Source: Virgibacillus_O xinjiangensis (GTDB lineage: Bacteria; Bacillota; Bacilli; Bacillales; Amphibacillaceae). Taken from it: a stretch of DNA of 64,000 nt. A program made the translations under genes and the position numbers. Below are positions 50,649 through 58,880 of this stretch, in pieces. The stretch is taken from positions 71,689 to 135,688 of the forward strand of contig NZ_JBHRSA010000058.1 of assembly GCF_042643145.1 (NCBI RefSeq). Direction: 5' to 3'. The notes below the pieces were generated by a model, which was not told the DNA's origin, ran no database searches, and saw only the letters and a list, made by a program, of their open reading frames with translations. How positions within the stretch are numbered: position 1 is the first letter of the stretch; each line of letters begins with the position of its first letter.

Positions 50649-51629
50649 ATGACGGTACAGAACCCGACGTCAGCCAAAAGTGCAAAAGATTTATTGCAAA
50701 AATATGGACTGCATCCTGTTACCCTGGACCTTCCTTTTCGGCTCGACCATGTGAACTGCTTTATGGCAGAGGGAGAGAATGGATGGACAGTTATAGATAC
50801 AGGGCTCCACAATGAACAGACGAAAGCCAGATGGCGGGAAGAGCTGTCCGGTAGAAAGGTAGCTGAAATCTTGGTTACCCATTACCATCCGGATCACTTC
50901 GGATTCGCGGGAGGGATGCAGGAGTGGACCGGAGCTGTAGTCCGGATGTCCCTGACGGACGCTGAACTTGGACTCAGGGCCTGGCAGTCCGATTTTCTGG
51001 GACGGTTGCGAGAGAATTATAAAAGAGCCGGTGTACCGGATGAGATAGGGAAAGAAATGGCGGATAATACAAAAGACTTTATTCCCCGGGTGACACCTTA
51101 TCCCACCATTACGGACCACCTGGAAGAGGGGGAGAATGTGGCGATCGGTGGCTGGGAATACGAAGTTATTTTTACGCCGGGGCATTCGGATGGGCTTGTA
51201 ACGTTATTCAACAAAGAAAACAGGATATTGCTTTCAACGGATCATATTTTGCCGAAGATCACGCCTAATATTTCCTATTGGTTCCATGGGGATCCCGACC
51301 CGCTTGGGTCCTATTTACAATCATTGGAAAAGATAAAGAAATTGGACGCTGAGCTTGTCGTTCCTTCCCATGGTCTGCCATTCTATGGAGCGAATGATCG
51401 CTTGATGGAGATCCAAAGGCATCATGACCGACGCTTGGATGAAGCCCGCGAAGCGATTGACGGAGGTGCCACAGTATACGATGCCTGCCTTAAGTTGTTT
51501 CGCAAGGATCTTACTGTCCATGAAGTCCGTTTTGCGATCGGGGAGACCTTGTCTCATTTAGAATATTTGCGGCATAGAGGACAGTGCCACCGGGAATTAA
51601 AAAATGAGGTGTACTGGTACTATATATAG
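50649..51629 (+). CDS. MBL-fold metallohydrolase
   Basis: 326 residues; AAGGAGGGTGGGCG upstream. Metallo-beta-lactamase fold with the metal motif THYHPDHFGFAGG near 79-91 (HxHxDH), a further metal His in TPGHSDGLVTL near 178-188, an Asp in LLSTDHILPKI near 197-207 and a final His in PSHGLPF near 239-245. The C-terminal helical part is of the DUF4/LACTB2-like hydrolase type. Substrate may be a thioester or lactone. Last gene of the long + strand block. Confidence 0.9.
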   Translation: MTVQNPTSAKSAKDLLQKYGLHPVTLDLPFRLDHVNCFMAEGENGWTVIDTGLHNEQTKARWREELSGRKVAEILVTHYHPDHFGFAGGMQEWTGAVVRMSLTDAELGLRAWQSDFLGRLRENYKRAGVPDEIGKEMADNTKDFIPRVTPYPTITDHLEEGENVAIGGWEYEVIFTPGHSDGLVTLFNKENRILLSTDHILPKITPNISYWFHGDPDPLGSYLQSLEKIKKLDAELVVPSHGLPFYGANDRLMEIQRHHDRRLDEAREAIDGGATVYDACLKLFRKDLTVHEVRFAIGETLSHLEYLRHRGQCHRELKNEVYWYYI

Positions 51630-51656
51630 GTGTGCCAGGACACCATTTGTTTTCCT
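51630..51656 (+). terminator. Weak hairpin after the MBL gene
   Basis: GGTGT and ACACC arms around GCCAGG, then ATTTGTTTTCC. Short stem and broken T tract; it overlaps the -35 of the SigB-type promoter. Confidence 0.4.
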
Positions 51657-51675
51657 CCCATCCATGAAAGGGTAT
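51649..51675 (+). promoter_or_regulatory. SigB-type general stress promoter
   Basis: GTTTTC at 51649-51654, 15-bp spacer and GGGTAT at 51670-51675, close to the SigB consensus GTTTAA/GGGTAT. It is 39 bp upstream of a CsbD-like gene, and csbD of Bacillus subtilis is a known SigB target. Confidence 0.6.
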
Positions 51676-51713
51676 ATATCCATACATGCTAAATTTTTGA
51701 TGGAGGGATGGAA

Positions 51714-51920
51714 ATGGCAAGCAATCATTTAGGTGACAAAGCAAAAGGGATGAAAGATAAGATGAAAGGTATGGGCAAAGAGGAAATCGGCAGAATGACT
51801 GGAGACAGCCGTAAAAAATCGGAGGGCATGGTCGACAGGATGCTCGGGGAAGCAAAAGATGAACGCGGAAATACAAAAAAGAACCTGAATTCATGGGAGA
51901 AGAAACGGAAATCCGATTAG
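51714..51920 (+). CDS. CsbD-like small stress protein
   Basis: 68 residues from ATG 51714 (GGAGGGATGGAA upstream). Highly charged, Lys/Gly/Met-rich and without hydrophobic core: GDKAKGMKDKMKGMGKEE and MTGDSRKKSEGMVD repeat the KGKxKGxxxE pattern of CsbD. Function of CsbD is unknown; expression is stress-linked. The SigB-type promoter just upstream supports the assignment. Confidence 0.7.
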   Translation: MASNHLGDKAKGMKDKMKGMGKEEIGRMTGDSRKKSEGMVDRMLGEAKDERGNTKKNLNSWEKKRKSD

Positions 51921-51927
51921 GAACTTG

Positions 51928-51963
51928 AAAGGGGAGGCGCTATTCATATAGTGCCTCCCCTTT
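51928..51963. terminator. Bidirectional intrinsic terminator
   Basis: AAAGGGGAGGC and GCCTCCCCTTT arms, extended inside by CTAT/ATAG. It lies between convergent genes (csbD-like + and lipoprotein -). A second perfect 13-bp inverted repeat, AATCATAGCCAAT / ATTGGCTATGATT, follows at 51969-52002 and includes the stop codon of the minus-strand gene. Confidence 0.85.
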
Positions 51964-51994
51964 ATTGCAATCATAGCCAATCGGCCATCATTGG

Positions 51995-52651
51995 CTATGA
52001 TTCATCTGTCTGTTCAAATGCGTCCGGATAGACAATCGTATCCGTAATCTCTCCGGTCTCCCCATTTTCTATGTTTACGGTCACCTCATAATTTTCTGGA
52101 TTTACCCCATCCAATAATTGATAAAACATGCCACTGAAACCTAGGCTGACTGCAGCAAATCCATCAAAGCTATTATCAAATGCTTCCTGGTCAACTACCA
52201 TGGTGAATTCAGAAAAATTACCATTGGAGGTGATCTCTTGGATGGAAGGCAGGTCTTCACTGTCAGCCATTTCGTCCATGCTGGCGGTAATCTCTGTTTT
52301 GTATTCTTCCATCAGCTCCCTATGTTTGCGCTTGGACATTTTATAGGTGAGCGAACCATCATCATGTTCAACAACTTCATCAATACCCATTTCTTTTGCA
52401 TCAGCAATGAGTTGATCCATGTCAGCTACACTATCGCTTGATTCAAAGAAAGAGGCAGGGAAAGTGATTTCCACATTCAGTAGCCCTTCGTCCACCTCGA
52501 CGGATTCATCCTCAGTATTAGAATTAGCCGAGCTATCACTATCGGTATCCTGATCATTCGAAGAGGTGTTTTCCGCATCTCCCGGCTCCTCGCTGCCACA
52601 TGCAGCCAGCGCAGACATGAATAATAGTAAGATAAGTACAAGCTTTTTCAA
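51995..52651 (-). CDS. Secreted lipoprotein, function unknown
   Basis: 218 residues on the minus strand. Signal peptide with lipobox ALAAC, Cys18, followed by an acidic Ser/Asp/Glu/Asn-rich linker (about residues 20-52) and a globular part with VEITFPASFF near 58-67 and a Gly/Thr-rich C-terminus. No family recognised. Alone, with a ribosome site (AGGGGGAAT in minus orientation) upstream. The 52652-52784 spacer shows no further feature. Confidence 0.8.
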   Translation of the reverse strand: MKKLVLILLLFMSALAACGSEEPGDAENTSSNDQDTDSDSSANSNTEDESVEVDEGLLNVEITFPASFFESSDSVADMDQLIADAKEMGIDEVVEHDDGSLTYKMSKRKHRELMEEYKTEITASMDEMADSEDLPSIQEITSNGNFSEFTMVVDQEAFDNSFDGFAAVSLGFSGMFYQLLDGVNPENYEVTVNIENGETGEITDTIVYPDAFEQTDES

Positions 52652-52784
52652 CTTTTCTATTCCCCCTGTGTTTTTTCTTATCTTACCATACGACAGAGGT
52701 GAGGAAAATATGAGGTATGGTATTAATCAAGTATCAATGGAGGTGATTATCAGAACAGGAATGGACAACCGGCTGTCCACTTAT

Positions 52785-54268
52785 TTATCCGTCGGAAAGA
52801 TTGTCTCCTCTCAATACAGCCTCCAAGTCATCGATTTTATCATTTGGAACCAATACATAAATGAGATCGCCCTGCTGTAATTCTACGTTTCCATGTGGCG
52901 CAAGTGTATCTCCTTCCCTCAGTATGATGGCAATATTGGCTTTTGCTGGAAAGCCTGTCTCCTTGATTTTCTTCCCATTGACTGTTGTGGTTTTATCTAC
53001 TTTGTATTCCAGTAATTGGATATCCTGCTTTCCAACCGAAAGGAAATCCAAAGAATGGAGTGGATTCAATTCAGTCGGTTTGGCCACTTGCAGTTTATCA
53101 GCAACCAATGCCATGGTTGTCCCCTGAAAGATGGTCGAGGACAGAACGACAAAGAAAATCACATTGAAATATAACTGACTATGCTCCAGTCCTGCGAGCA
53201 TAGGAAATAGGGCAAGGACGATAGGAACAGCACCACGGAGGCCGGCCCAGGACAGGAATAACTTTTCTTTCAAATTGAATTTCATGCCTGCGACGGAGAT
53301 GAATGTAGCAGCTGGCCGGGCAATGAACATGAGGATGAGAGACAACAAGAGTCCTTTGAAGACGATGCCCCATGTAAATAGGTCTCCCGGGATGACAAAT
53401 AAGCCGAGAATCAAGAACATGACAATCTGGGCAATCCAGCTGAATCCTTCATTAAATCTCAGGATGGTATTCCGCTGTTTCAATCCGGTATTTCCAATGA
53501 CCAGAGCAGCAACATAGACAGCCAATAAGCCACTGGCGTTGGCAAGGGATGCTGTACTGTATGCTAAAAAGGCAAACGAAAAGGCAAGCAAGGGATAAAG
53601 TCCGCTCGAAGCCAGGTTGATCCGATGCAGCCCTTTGCTGGCGGCCCAGCCGATCAGCAGCCCAATTAGCAGTCCTCCGCCCATCTGCCAAAGGAATTGC
53701 ATGATGAGACCTAAAAGCCCGGCATGATCCCCAGTTACAAAAGATATAAGGGTCACGGTCAGGAATACAGCCATTGGGTCGTTCGCACCAGATTCCCCCT
53801 CAAGGGTAGCATCCAGCCGGTCATTGATATTCTTGCCGGCAAGCATAGCAAATACGGCTGCAGCATCAGTTGAACCAACAAGCCTCCTATCAGAAATGAC
53901 TCTGCCCAGCCAAGGCCGAAGATGAACTTTGCTGCTATCCCCAGGATCGCCGATGTGAGAAAGACACCTAATGTAGCAAGTGATACAGCCGGGAATGCCA
54001 TCGGGCGTATGGTACTCCAATTAGTTTTGATACCGCCGTCAAAAAGAATGATGACCAGAGCCATCATCCCGATCAACTGGGCAATTTGTGGATCCCGGAA
54101 TTGGATCAAATTAAGTATTTCTCCCCCGAGTACCATGCCGACCCCAATGAAAAAAATGAGGGAAGGTGCATTAATTCTGGTGGAAAATTGAACCCCTAGT
54201 ATGCTTATGATAAATATAAGGGAAATTGTCAGGATGAAAAAATTAGTATCCAATAGTTCTTCTAACAT
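52785..54268 (-). pseudogene. Na+/H+ antiporter of the CvrA/NhaP2 type, interrupted by a frameshift
   Basis: Two overlapping minus-strand frames together give a complete antiporter. The first (ATG 54268, GGAGG upstream) encodes the first ~170 residues: FFIGVGMVLGGEIL and GWAESFLIGG. The second continues from VGSTDAAAVFAMLAG through TLEGESGANDPMAVF, the Asp-containing ion-binding segment of the family, to a C-terminal TrkA_C-like domain (GDLIYVLVPND). The junction is at about 53880-53890, where the expected GG-LVGSTD needs one extra base between GGAGG and CTTGTT. No homopolymer is present. Could be true gene decay or a sequencing error; function would be K+ or Na+/H+ exchange. Confidence 0.8.
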
Positions 54269-54430
54269 GCACAGGCCTCCAGTAAAAAAATGGCTTTTTT
54301 TACTATTCCCCAAGTAATGATGTCAAACACCTGGCATGCTGCTATTAAGGTCAGTTGGTGGAATTGGCTAGGCCGTATATTTTCCTTTATCCAGGGGAAG
54401 ATAACATAAGATAAACGGATATGGGAAAGG

Positions 54431-54751
54431 GTGTTCAGATTGCGAGGAAAGTTGTTTGCAGTGATAGGAATGATATGTTTTACTGTTGCCATTTGGCCGA
54501 GCGAAGAGATTCAAGCCAAGGTGGAAGAAGGAGAAGAACTATCACACAACTGGGAGGAATCCAGTACAAGCGAGGATATCATTCATGCCGACAGCCATGA
54601 ATATACCTACTGGAAGAACTTTCTACGGGTAACCCGCACATGTGATATTTCTCATCGAGTGACGACTACTGTCTACTATTGTGATGTCCATGACCATACA
54701 AAATCGGAAACAAATCTGGAAGAGGTCATGCACAGTGGTAAGCACCGTTGA
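54431..54751 (+). CDS. Small secreted protein, function unknown
   Basis: 106 residues from GTG 54431 (ATATGGGAAAGG upstream); TTG 54440 is an alternative. N-terminal signal peptide (about residues 5-28, ending EEIQA) and a mature part rich in His, Asp and Thr with two cysteines near 70 and 84 (TRTCDIS, VYYCDVHDH), a possible disulfide or metal site. No family recognised. Just downstream of it, on the opposite strand, ends the SAM riboswitch terminator. Confidence 0.65.
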   Translation: MFRLRGKLFAVIGMICFTVAIWPSEEIQAKVEEGEELSHNWEESSTSEDIIHADSHEYTYWKNFLRVTRTCDISHRVTTTVYYCDVHDHTKSETNLEEVMHSGKHR

Positions 54752-54794
54752 TCAACCGGCCGCCTTCCTACTGGGCGGTTTACTATCGGTGCGC

Positions 54795-54825
54795 AAAAAA
54801 AAGCCCTTTCTTTAACAAAAAGGGC
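54795..54825 (-). terminator. Riboswitch-controlled intrinsic terminator (minus strand)
   Basis: Minus-strand GCCCTTTTTGTTAAAGAAAGGGC followed by eight T. It stands about 15 nt after the end of the SAM aptamer and is the expression platform of that riboswitch. Confidence 0.88.
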
Positions 54826-54840
54826 ACAAGAGCAAGATCT

Positions 54841-54959
54841 TTATCCGCTTCTCATCTTTCAGGACTAGGCAATCCTATGTCCTGGTGGAATTGGCACAGT
54901 CTCGCAGGAGGCCGATGCCGAGGTTTCCAGGGGCCATTCCCTCCACCTCTCTGGATAAG
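54841..54959 (-). ncRNA. SAM-I (S-box) riboswitch aptamer
   Basis: Reading the minus strand: CTTATCCAGAGAGGTGGAGG, then GAATGGCC, GAAACC, CGGCATC, GTGCCAATTCCACCAG, and GAAAGATGAGAAG, closing with GGATAA that pairs with the first TTATCC. These are the conserved core elements of the S-box in the right order. With SAM bound the downstream terminator (54795-54825) should form. No methionine, cysteine or SAM gene follows on the minus strand: the next 500 nt run antisense to the 54431 gene and then into the frameshifted antiporter. The rest of the 54752-55123 gap holds only its promoter and the leader of the next lipoprotein gene. Confidence 0.93.
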
Positions 54960-54982
54960 AAGTACATATGTAATTGGTTAAT

Positions 54983-55011
54983 AAGCTACACGCTTTTCGG
55001 GAAAATGTCAA
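54983..55011 (-). promoter_or_regulatory. Promoter of the SAM riboswitch
   Basis: On the minus strand TTGACA (complement of 55006-55011), 17-bp spacer and TAGCTT (54983-54988). The -10 is poor but the spacing puts the start about 15-20 nt before the aptamer. Confidence 0.5.
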
Positions 55012-55123
55012 TACCTTTAGCGAAAAATGGTGAATTTTTTAATTTTTCTGCTCCGACATATCTCCTAAAGCCAAACTTATTGTATAATTGCCCCAAACAT
55101 CAAGTTATGAGGGGGGATAAGCA

Positions 55124-55564
55124 ATGAGGAAAGCTGTTCTGCCACTGCTTCTGTCCGTATGCATTCTGCTGGGAGGCTGTATGAATCAGGCATCGGCACG
55201 GGTGGTGGAGGATATGTATAATGCCGCCCTTGTCGGCAACGACGAATATATACAAGGAATCTTCTCACGGTATGATGAAGAGTTGGACAAACCTATGGAA
55301 GAAGTATCCAAAGATCTCGCTTCTCAGGTACAGCATATGCAGGGCGTAAAGAATATGAGTATCCAACAGCTGCGCAAGTGGGAGATCCAGTCAGGGGTCG
55401 TTGACCGAATGACTGAGAAATATGAGGACAATTGGCATCTGATCGTTGCCCGGCTGGATGAAGACCGAGTCAATCTCTGGACGGTCAGGAAGGACGGTTA
55501 TTATTTTATCGCTGGCTGCGAAGAACTGAGAAACGAGGAATATCAGCAAAAAATCCTGAAGTAA
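55124..55564 (+). CDS. Lipoprotein, function unknown
   Basis: 146 residues; GAGGGGGGATAAGC upstream. Signal peptide with lipobox LLGGC, Cys19. Mature part alternates charged helices (VVEDMYNAALVGNDEY, EEVSKDLASQVQHMQ) with a C-terminal beta region WHLIVARLDEDRVNLWTVRKDGYYFIAGCEE that looks like a small cystatin- or SnoaL-type cone; this resemblance is only suggestive. TATAAT at 55083-55088 may be its -10. Confidence 0.75.
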   Translation: MRKAVLPLLLSVCILLGGCMNQASARVVEDMYNAALVGNDEYIQGIFSRYDEELDKPMEEVSKDLASQVQHMQGVKNMSIQQLRKWEIQSGVVDRMTEKYEDNWHLIVARLDEDRVNLWTVRKDGYYFIAGCEELRNEEYQQKILK

Positions 55565-55598
55565 TGTCAGGGTCTGTTCTGTAAATAATGAAATAGCA

Positions 55599-55638
55599 GC
55601 AAAGGGAATCCATCGGACAACGATTGGTATCCCTTTGC
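55599..55638. repeat. Long imperfect inverted repeat
   Basis: GCAAAGGGA and TCCCTTTGC arms with further pairing inside (CCATCG / CGATTGG). No T run follows (ATGGACTT), so it is a stem-loop of unknown role after the lipoprotein gene, possibly a weak terminator or transcript end stabiliser. Confidence 0.5.
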
Positions 55639-55730
55639 ATGGACTTAACGATCCGTATCATGCGGAACCTTTTTCATTTCCTTTCTAAAGTGAGATAATA
55701 GGAGGGAATATACGAAATGGAGGATTTCCA

Positions 55731-56030
55731 ATGAGAGTAAAAATGAATCGAAATGCGGCTAAAGAGCTCAAGAAAATACTGGAAAGCGAAGAAGCGGAAG
55801 GTAAAAAAATCCGCGTATATATTACGGAAAATCACGGGAACCATGCCCATTTCGGCATCGACCTTGACACACCGACAGAACATGATGAAGTGGTGGAGAC
55901 AGATAAAGGCATTGATATCCTGTTGGATAAGCGGGAAGAATTCCTGGACAATTTGTGGATCAAGTACTTCTATGTGGATGACAGAGGATTTGAAGTAACC
56001 AATCTTACTACAGGTGCACATCACCATTAA
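55731..56030 (+). CDS. HesB/IscA-like (YneR/YqkB-type) protein without cysteines
   Basis: 99 residues; ATGGAGGATTTCC upstream of the ATG. The fold pattern is that of the A-type iron-sulfur scaffold: an N-terminal helix MNRNAAKELKKILE, a strand IRVYITENHGNHAHFGIDLD, then GIDILLDK and a terminal VDDRGFEVTNL strand, as in HesB-like domains. None of the three Fe-S cysteines of IscA is present; His residues cluster near the centre (HGNHAHF) and at the end (HHH). Probably one of the Bacillus HesB-like proteins of unknown function, perhaps metal-binding. Confidence 0.7.
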   Translation: MRVKMNRNAAKELKKILESEEAEGKKIRVYITENHGNHAHFGIDLDTPTEHDEVVETDKGIDILLDKREEFLDNLWIKYFYVDDRGFEVTNLTTGAHHH

Positions 56031-56089
56031 TAGATTGTTTTCCTTTGACAACTGTAAGAGGAGGCAACAGCGCAGATAATTTGGCAGGA

Positions 56090-57005
56090 GCAGGAGAATC
56101 AGCAGGAGCACCGGTTAATCGGCAGGAGCACGCCGAAATCGGCAGCAGATGCAGTTTATCAGCCGAAGCCGCGAAATATCTTCCGGAGAGAAAATAAATC
56201 GGCAGCACCCGCAGGAAATCGGCCGGAGCATCGGTTTATCGGCAGTAGCACGCCGAAATCGGCAGCAGATGCAGTTTATCAGCCGAAGCCGCGAAATATC
56301 TTCCGGAGAGAAATAAATCGGCAGCACCCGCAGGAAATCAGCAGGAGCATCGGTTTATCGGCAGTAGCACGCCGAAATCGGCAGCAGATGCAGTTTATCA
56401 GCCGAAGCCGCGAAATATCTTCCGGAGAGAAAATAAATCGGCAGCACGTGCTGGAAATCGGCCGGAGCACCGGTTAATCGGCAGGAGCACGCCGAAATCG
56501 GCAGCAGATGCAGTTTATCAGCCGAAGCCGCGAAATATCTTCCGGAGAGAAAATAAATCGGCAGCACATGCTGGAAATCGGCCGGAGCATCGGTTTATCG
56601 GCAGTAGCACGCCGAAATCGGCAGCAGATGCAGTTTATCAGCCGAAGCCGCGAAATATCTTCCGGAGAGAAATAAATCGGCAGCACCCGCAGGAAATCAG
56701 CAGGAGCATCGGTTAATCGGCAGGAGCACGCCGAAATCGGCAGCAGATGCAGTTTATCAGCCGAAGCCGTGGGATATCTTCCGGAGAGAAAATATATCAG
56801 CAGCACATGCTGGAAATCGGCCGGAGCATCGGTTTATCGGCAGTAGCACGCCGAAATCGGCAGCAGATGCAGTTTATCAGCCGGAGCCGCGGGATATCTT
56901 CCGGAGAGAAAATATATCAGCAGCACATGCTGGAAATCGGCCGGAGCATCGATTTATCGGCAGAAGCACGCCGAAATCGGCAGCAGCACAGGTTTATCGA
57001 AAATA
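56090..57005. repeat. Tandem array of ~120-bp repeats
   Basis: Seven copies and a truncated eighth, with period 119-120 bp; the marker GCAGTTTATC occurs at 56151, 56271, 56390, 56510, 56630, 56749 and 56869. Each unit is itself built of shorter degenerate blocks with ATCGGCAG.AGCA, spaced about 20 bp, plus ATATCTTCCGGAGAG. Copies are 90% or more identical to each other by eye. Because two units are 119 bp the reading frame breaks, so protein coding is not supported. The array fills the gap between the IscA-like gene and the ssuA terminator; 56031-56090 has no other feature. Confidence 0.9.
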
Positions 57006-57012
57006 GTTATAT

Positions 57013-57050
57013 AAAAAAGAGTAAGGCCGCCATTGGGCCTTACTCTTTTT
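57013..57050. terminator. Intrinsic terminator of the ssu-type operon
   Basis: AAAAGAGTAAGGCC and GGCCTTACTCTTTTT arms around GCCATTG. It starts at the stop codon of the minus-strand binding protein gene and can work in both directions. Confidence 0.85.
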
Positions 57051-58071
57051 AGTTCGATTCATTCTCAATAAAACTGGTGTCTACCAAACCGGTCAGGTCT
57101 GGTGCTTCATCCAGGAATTCAAGATCATAGGAGGAATCGGCGAAATTCTGAAGTACCTCTCCATCAATTTCATAGGTGAAGTTGATGCGCTCCCATGCAT
57201 TATCAATCGCTGAAGCAGAAAGTTCTTGGTCTGTGATATCTTTGATTTTATCAATGGCAATGGTTTTAGACTCTTCCGGGTTTTCCTGGATAAATTCTGT
57301 AGCCTTTTTATGAGCGTCCACCAGATTCTGTATCAATTCAGGATCTTCATCCGCAAGGCGCTGGGAAGTGACGAAAACAGCTGCCGGAAGGGTTTCGCCA
57401 TATGCTACATCCGATGTATCGACAAGCACCTCTCCGCTGCCCTTTTCCTCAATGACAGAGGCCCATGGTTCAGGTACAGTAGCTACATCGACGTTGCCTG
57501 TGGTAAACATACTGTGGTACGTAGCCGGTTCACCTGTGACATGCTTCATCTCACCCTTCACCCGGTCGGAAGTGAGCCCATATTCTTCCTTCATCATGGT
57601 TTCAAATTGGACATCATGGGTGCATCCTACTCGTGGAGAAATGAACGTCTTGCCGGCTAGATCTTCAGGGCTTTCGATATTTGCGTCATTTCTTGCCATG
57701 ATGACGGTGCCGCCGGTAGAACCTGAAGCAACAATGTTGACTTCTGCACCGCTTGTATAGTGGTTCATCGCAGGTCCTGGGCCAACCAGTCCTCCCTCGA
57801 TTTCTCCTGTTTCAATGGCTGTCATGAATGCTGATCCATCGGGGAAGTATTGATAATTCACCTGTGTCCCGTCAGGAAGTGTCTCTGAATAGAGATCTTT
57901 TTCCTCCGCTACCATTCCGGCAACATGGTTGATGTTCGGGAAGTAGCCAATAGTTATTTCGTCTCCGCTTGACTCTGCCGCATCTGTATTTCCAGACGAT
58001 TCTCCGCTGCCGCATGCAGTAAGCACAAGTCCCAGCAAAAGAAGCAGTGCACTGAATAAAAATTTCTTCAT
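57049..58071 (-). CDS. ABC transporter substrate-binding lipoprotein (SsuA/TauA/NMT1-like)
   Basis: 340 residues, minus strand. Lipobox LVLTAC with Cys20. Type II binding-protein fold of the sulfonate/nitrate/taurine group: ITIGYFPNINHVAGMVAEEK near 41-60, GGLVGPGPAMNHYTSG near 98-113, FISPRVGCTHDVQFETMMKE near 150-169 and VATVPEPWASVIE near 200-212. It delivers a small organic anion to the permease encoded just upstream. The ligand (sulfonate, taurine, thiamine precursor) is not decided by sequence. Confidence 0.9.
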   Translation of the reverse strand: MKKFLFSALLLLLGLVLTACGSGESSGNTDAAESSGDEITIGYFPNINHVAGMVAEEKDLYSETLPDGTQVNYQYFPDGSAFMTAIETGEIEGGLVGPGPAMNHYTSGAEVNIVASGSTGGTVIMARNDANIESPEDLAGKTFISPRVGCTHDVQFETMMKEEYGLTSDRVKGEMKHVTGEPATYHSMFTTGNVDVATVPEPWASVIEEKGSGEVLVDTSDVAYGETLPAAVFVTSQRLADEDPELIQNLVDAHKKATEFIQENPEESKTIAIDKIKDITDQELSASAIDNAWERINFTYEIDGEVLQNFADSSYDLEFLDEAPDLTGLVDTSFIENESN

Positions 58072-58118
58072 ATTTCTATCTCCCTCTCTCTCAGATAGTC
58101 TTATAGATTGCTATATTC

Positions 58119-58880
58119 TTATTTCACCAGTCCCCAACGTTTCATCACATTTTTCTCTAACTTGGAAAAAACCAGGTTATCTACGACTGCCCCAATCACA
58201 CCGATAATGATGATGATGGCGATGACCTGATCCATCCGTGCATAGTCCTGAGCGTAACTAAGTGTATACCCCAATCCGGGACCGTTACTCAACAACTCAC
58301 CAGCCATCAATGCTCTCCAACTGAATGCCCATGCGAGTCGGATGCCACTCATAAAGTAAGGGATGCCTGCCGGTATCTCCACCCGGTAAAAGAGCTTTAT
58401 GCCTGTTGTTCCCATTGTCCTTGCTGCCCGGACGAACTGTGGTGGGACATTATGAATAGCGGAGCGGACATTCAGAGCCATGACGAAGGTTCCGCCAAGT
58501 ACGACGACGAAAATCACGGCAAATTCCGAGAAACCGAACAACATGATTGCCAGAGGAACCCAGACAATGCTCGGAATACTTTGCAGAGCAATCAAATACA
58601 TGCCTGCTGTTTCATCCGCCTGTTTCGATTTTCCTAAAATGACACCGACCACGGTACCAATGAGTACAGCCATTGACATGCCGGTAAACAAGTGGCGGAA
58701 ACTGGCTCCAAGTGCAACGAAGAAATCTCCGTCGGCAAATCCATTATATAAAGCAGCTGCTACCTTTGCTGGGGGAGGAAAGATAATCTCCTCAAAAATC
58801 CCCAATGCATATACCAGCTGCCAAAGTCCGATGATTACTGCTAGAAATAAAATGCGTTTAATTGCTATGTTCCACTTCAT
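58119..58880 (-). CDS. ABC transporter permease (SsuC-like)
   Basis: 253 residues, minus strand. About six membrane helices with the permease EAA-type loop PAGIPYFMSGIRLAWAFSWRALMAGELL near 180-207 and the family stretch LQSIPSIVWVPLAIMLFG near 100-117. Its start overlaps the end of the ATPase gene by 23 bp, so it is translated with it. Confidence 0.93.
   Translation of the reverse strand: MKWNIAIKRILFLAVIIGLWQLVYALGIFEEIIFPPPAKVAAALYNGFADGDFFVALGASFRHLFTGMSMAVLIGTVVGVILGKSKQADETAGMYLIALQSIPSIVWVPLAIMLFGFSEFAVIFVVVLGGTFVMALNVRSAIHNVPPQFVRAARTMGTTGIKLFYRVEIPAGIPYFMSGIRLAWAFSWRALMAGELLSNGPGLGYTLSYAQDYARMDQVIAIIIIIGVIGAVVDNLVFSKLEKNVMKRWGLVK

Noticed and set aside
54748..55127. Two small + strand open frames (77 and 80 residues)
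   Set aside because: They run antisense through the SAM riboswitch and its terminator and lack ribosome sites.
56090..57005. CRISPR array
   Set aside because: Units are 120 bp with no alternation of constant repeats and unique spacers, and no cas genes are nearby.
56008..57052. Overlapping open frames through the tandem repeat array that encode a repeated peptide
   Set aside because: The frames exist only because the repeat lacks stops in some registers; 119-bp units shift the frame between copies, there are no ribosome sites, and frames exist on both strands.
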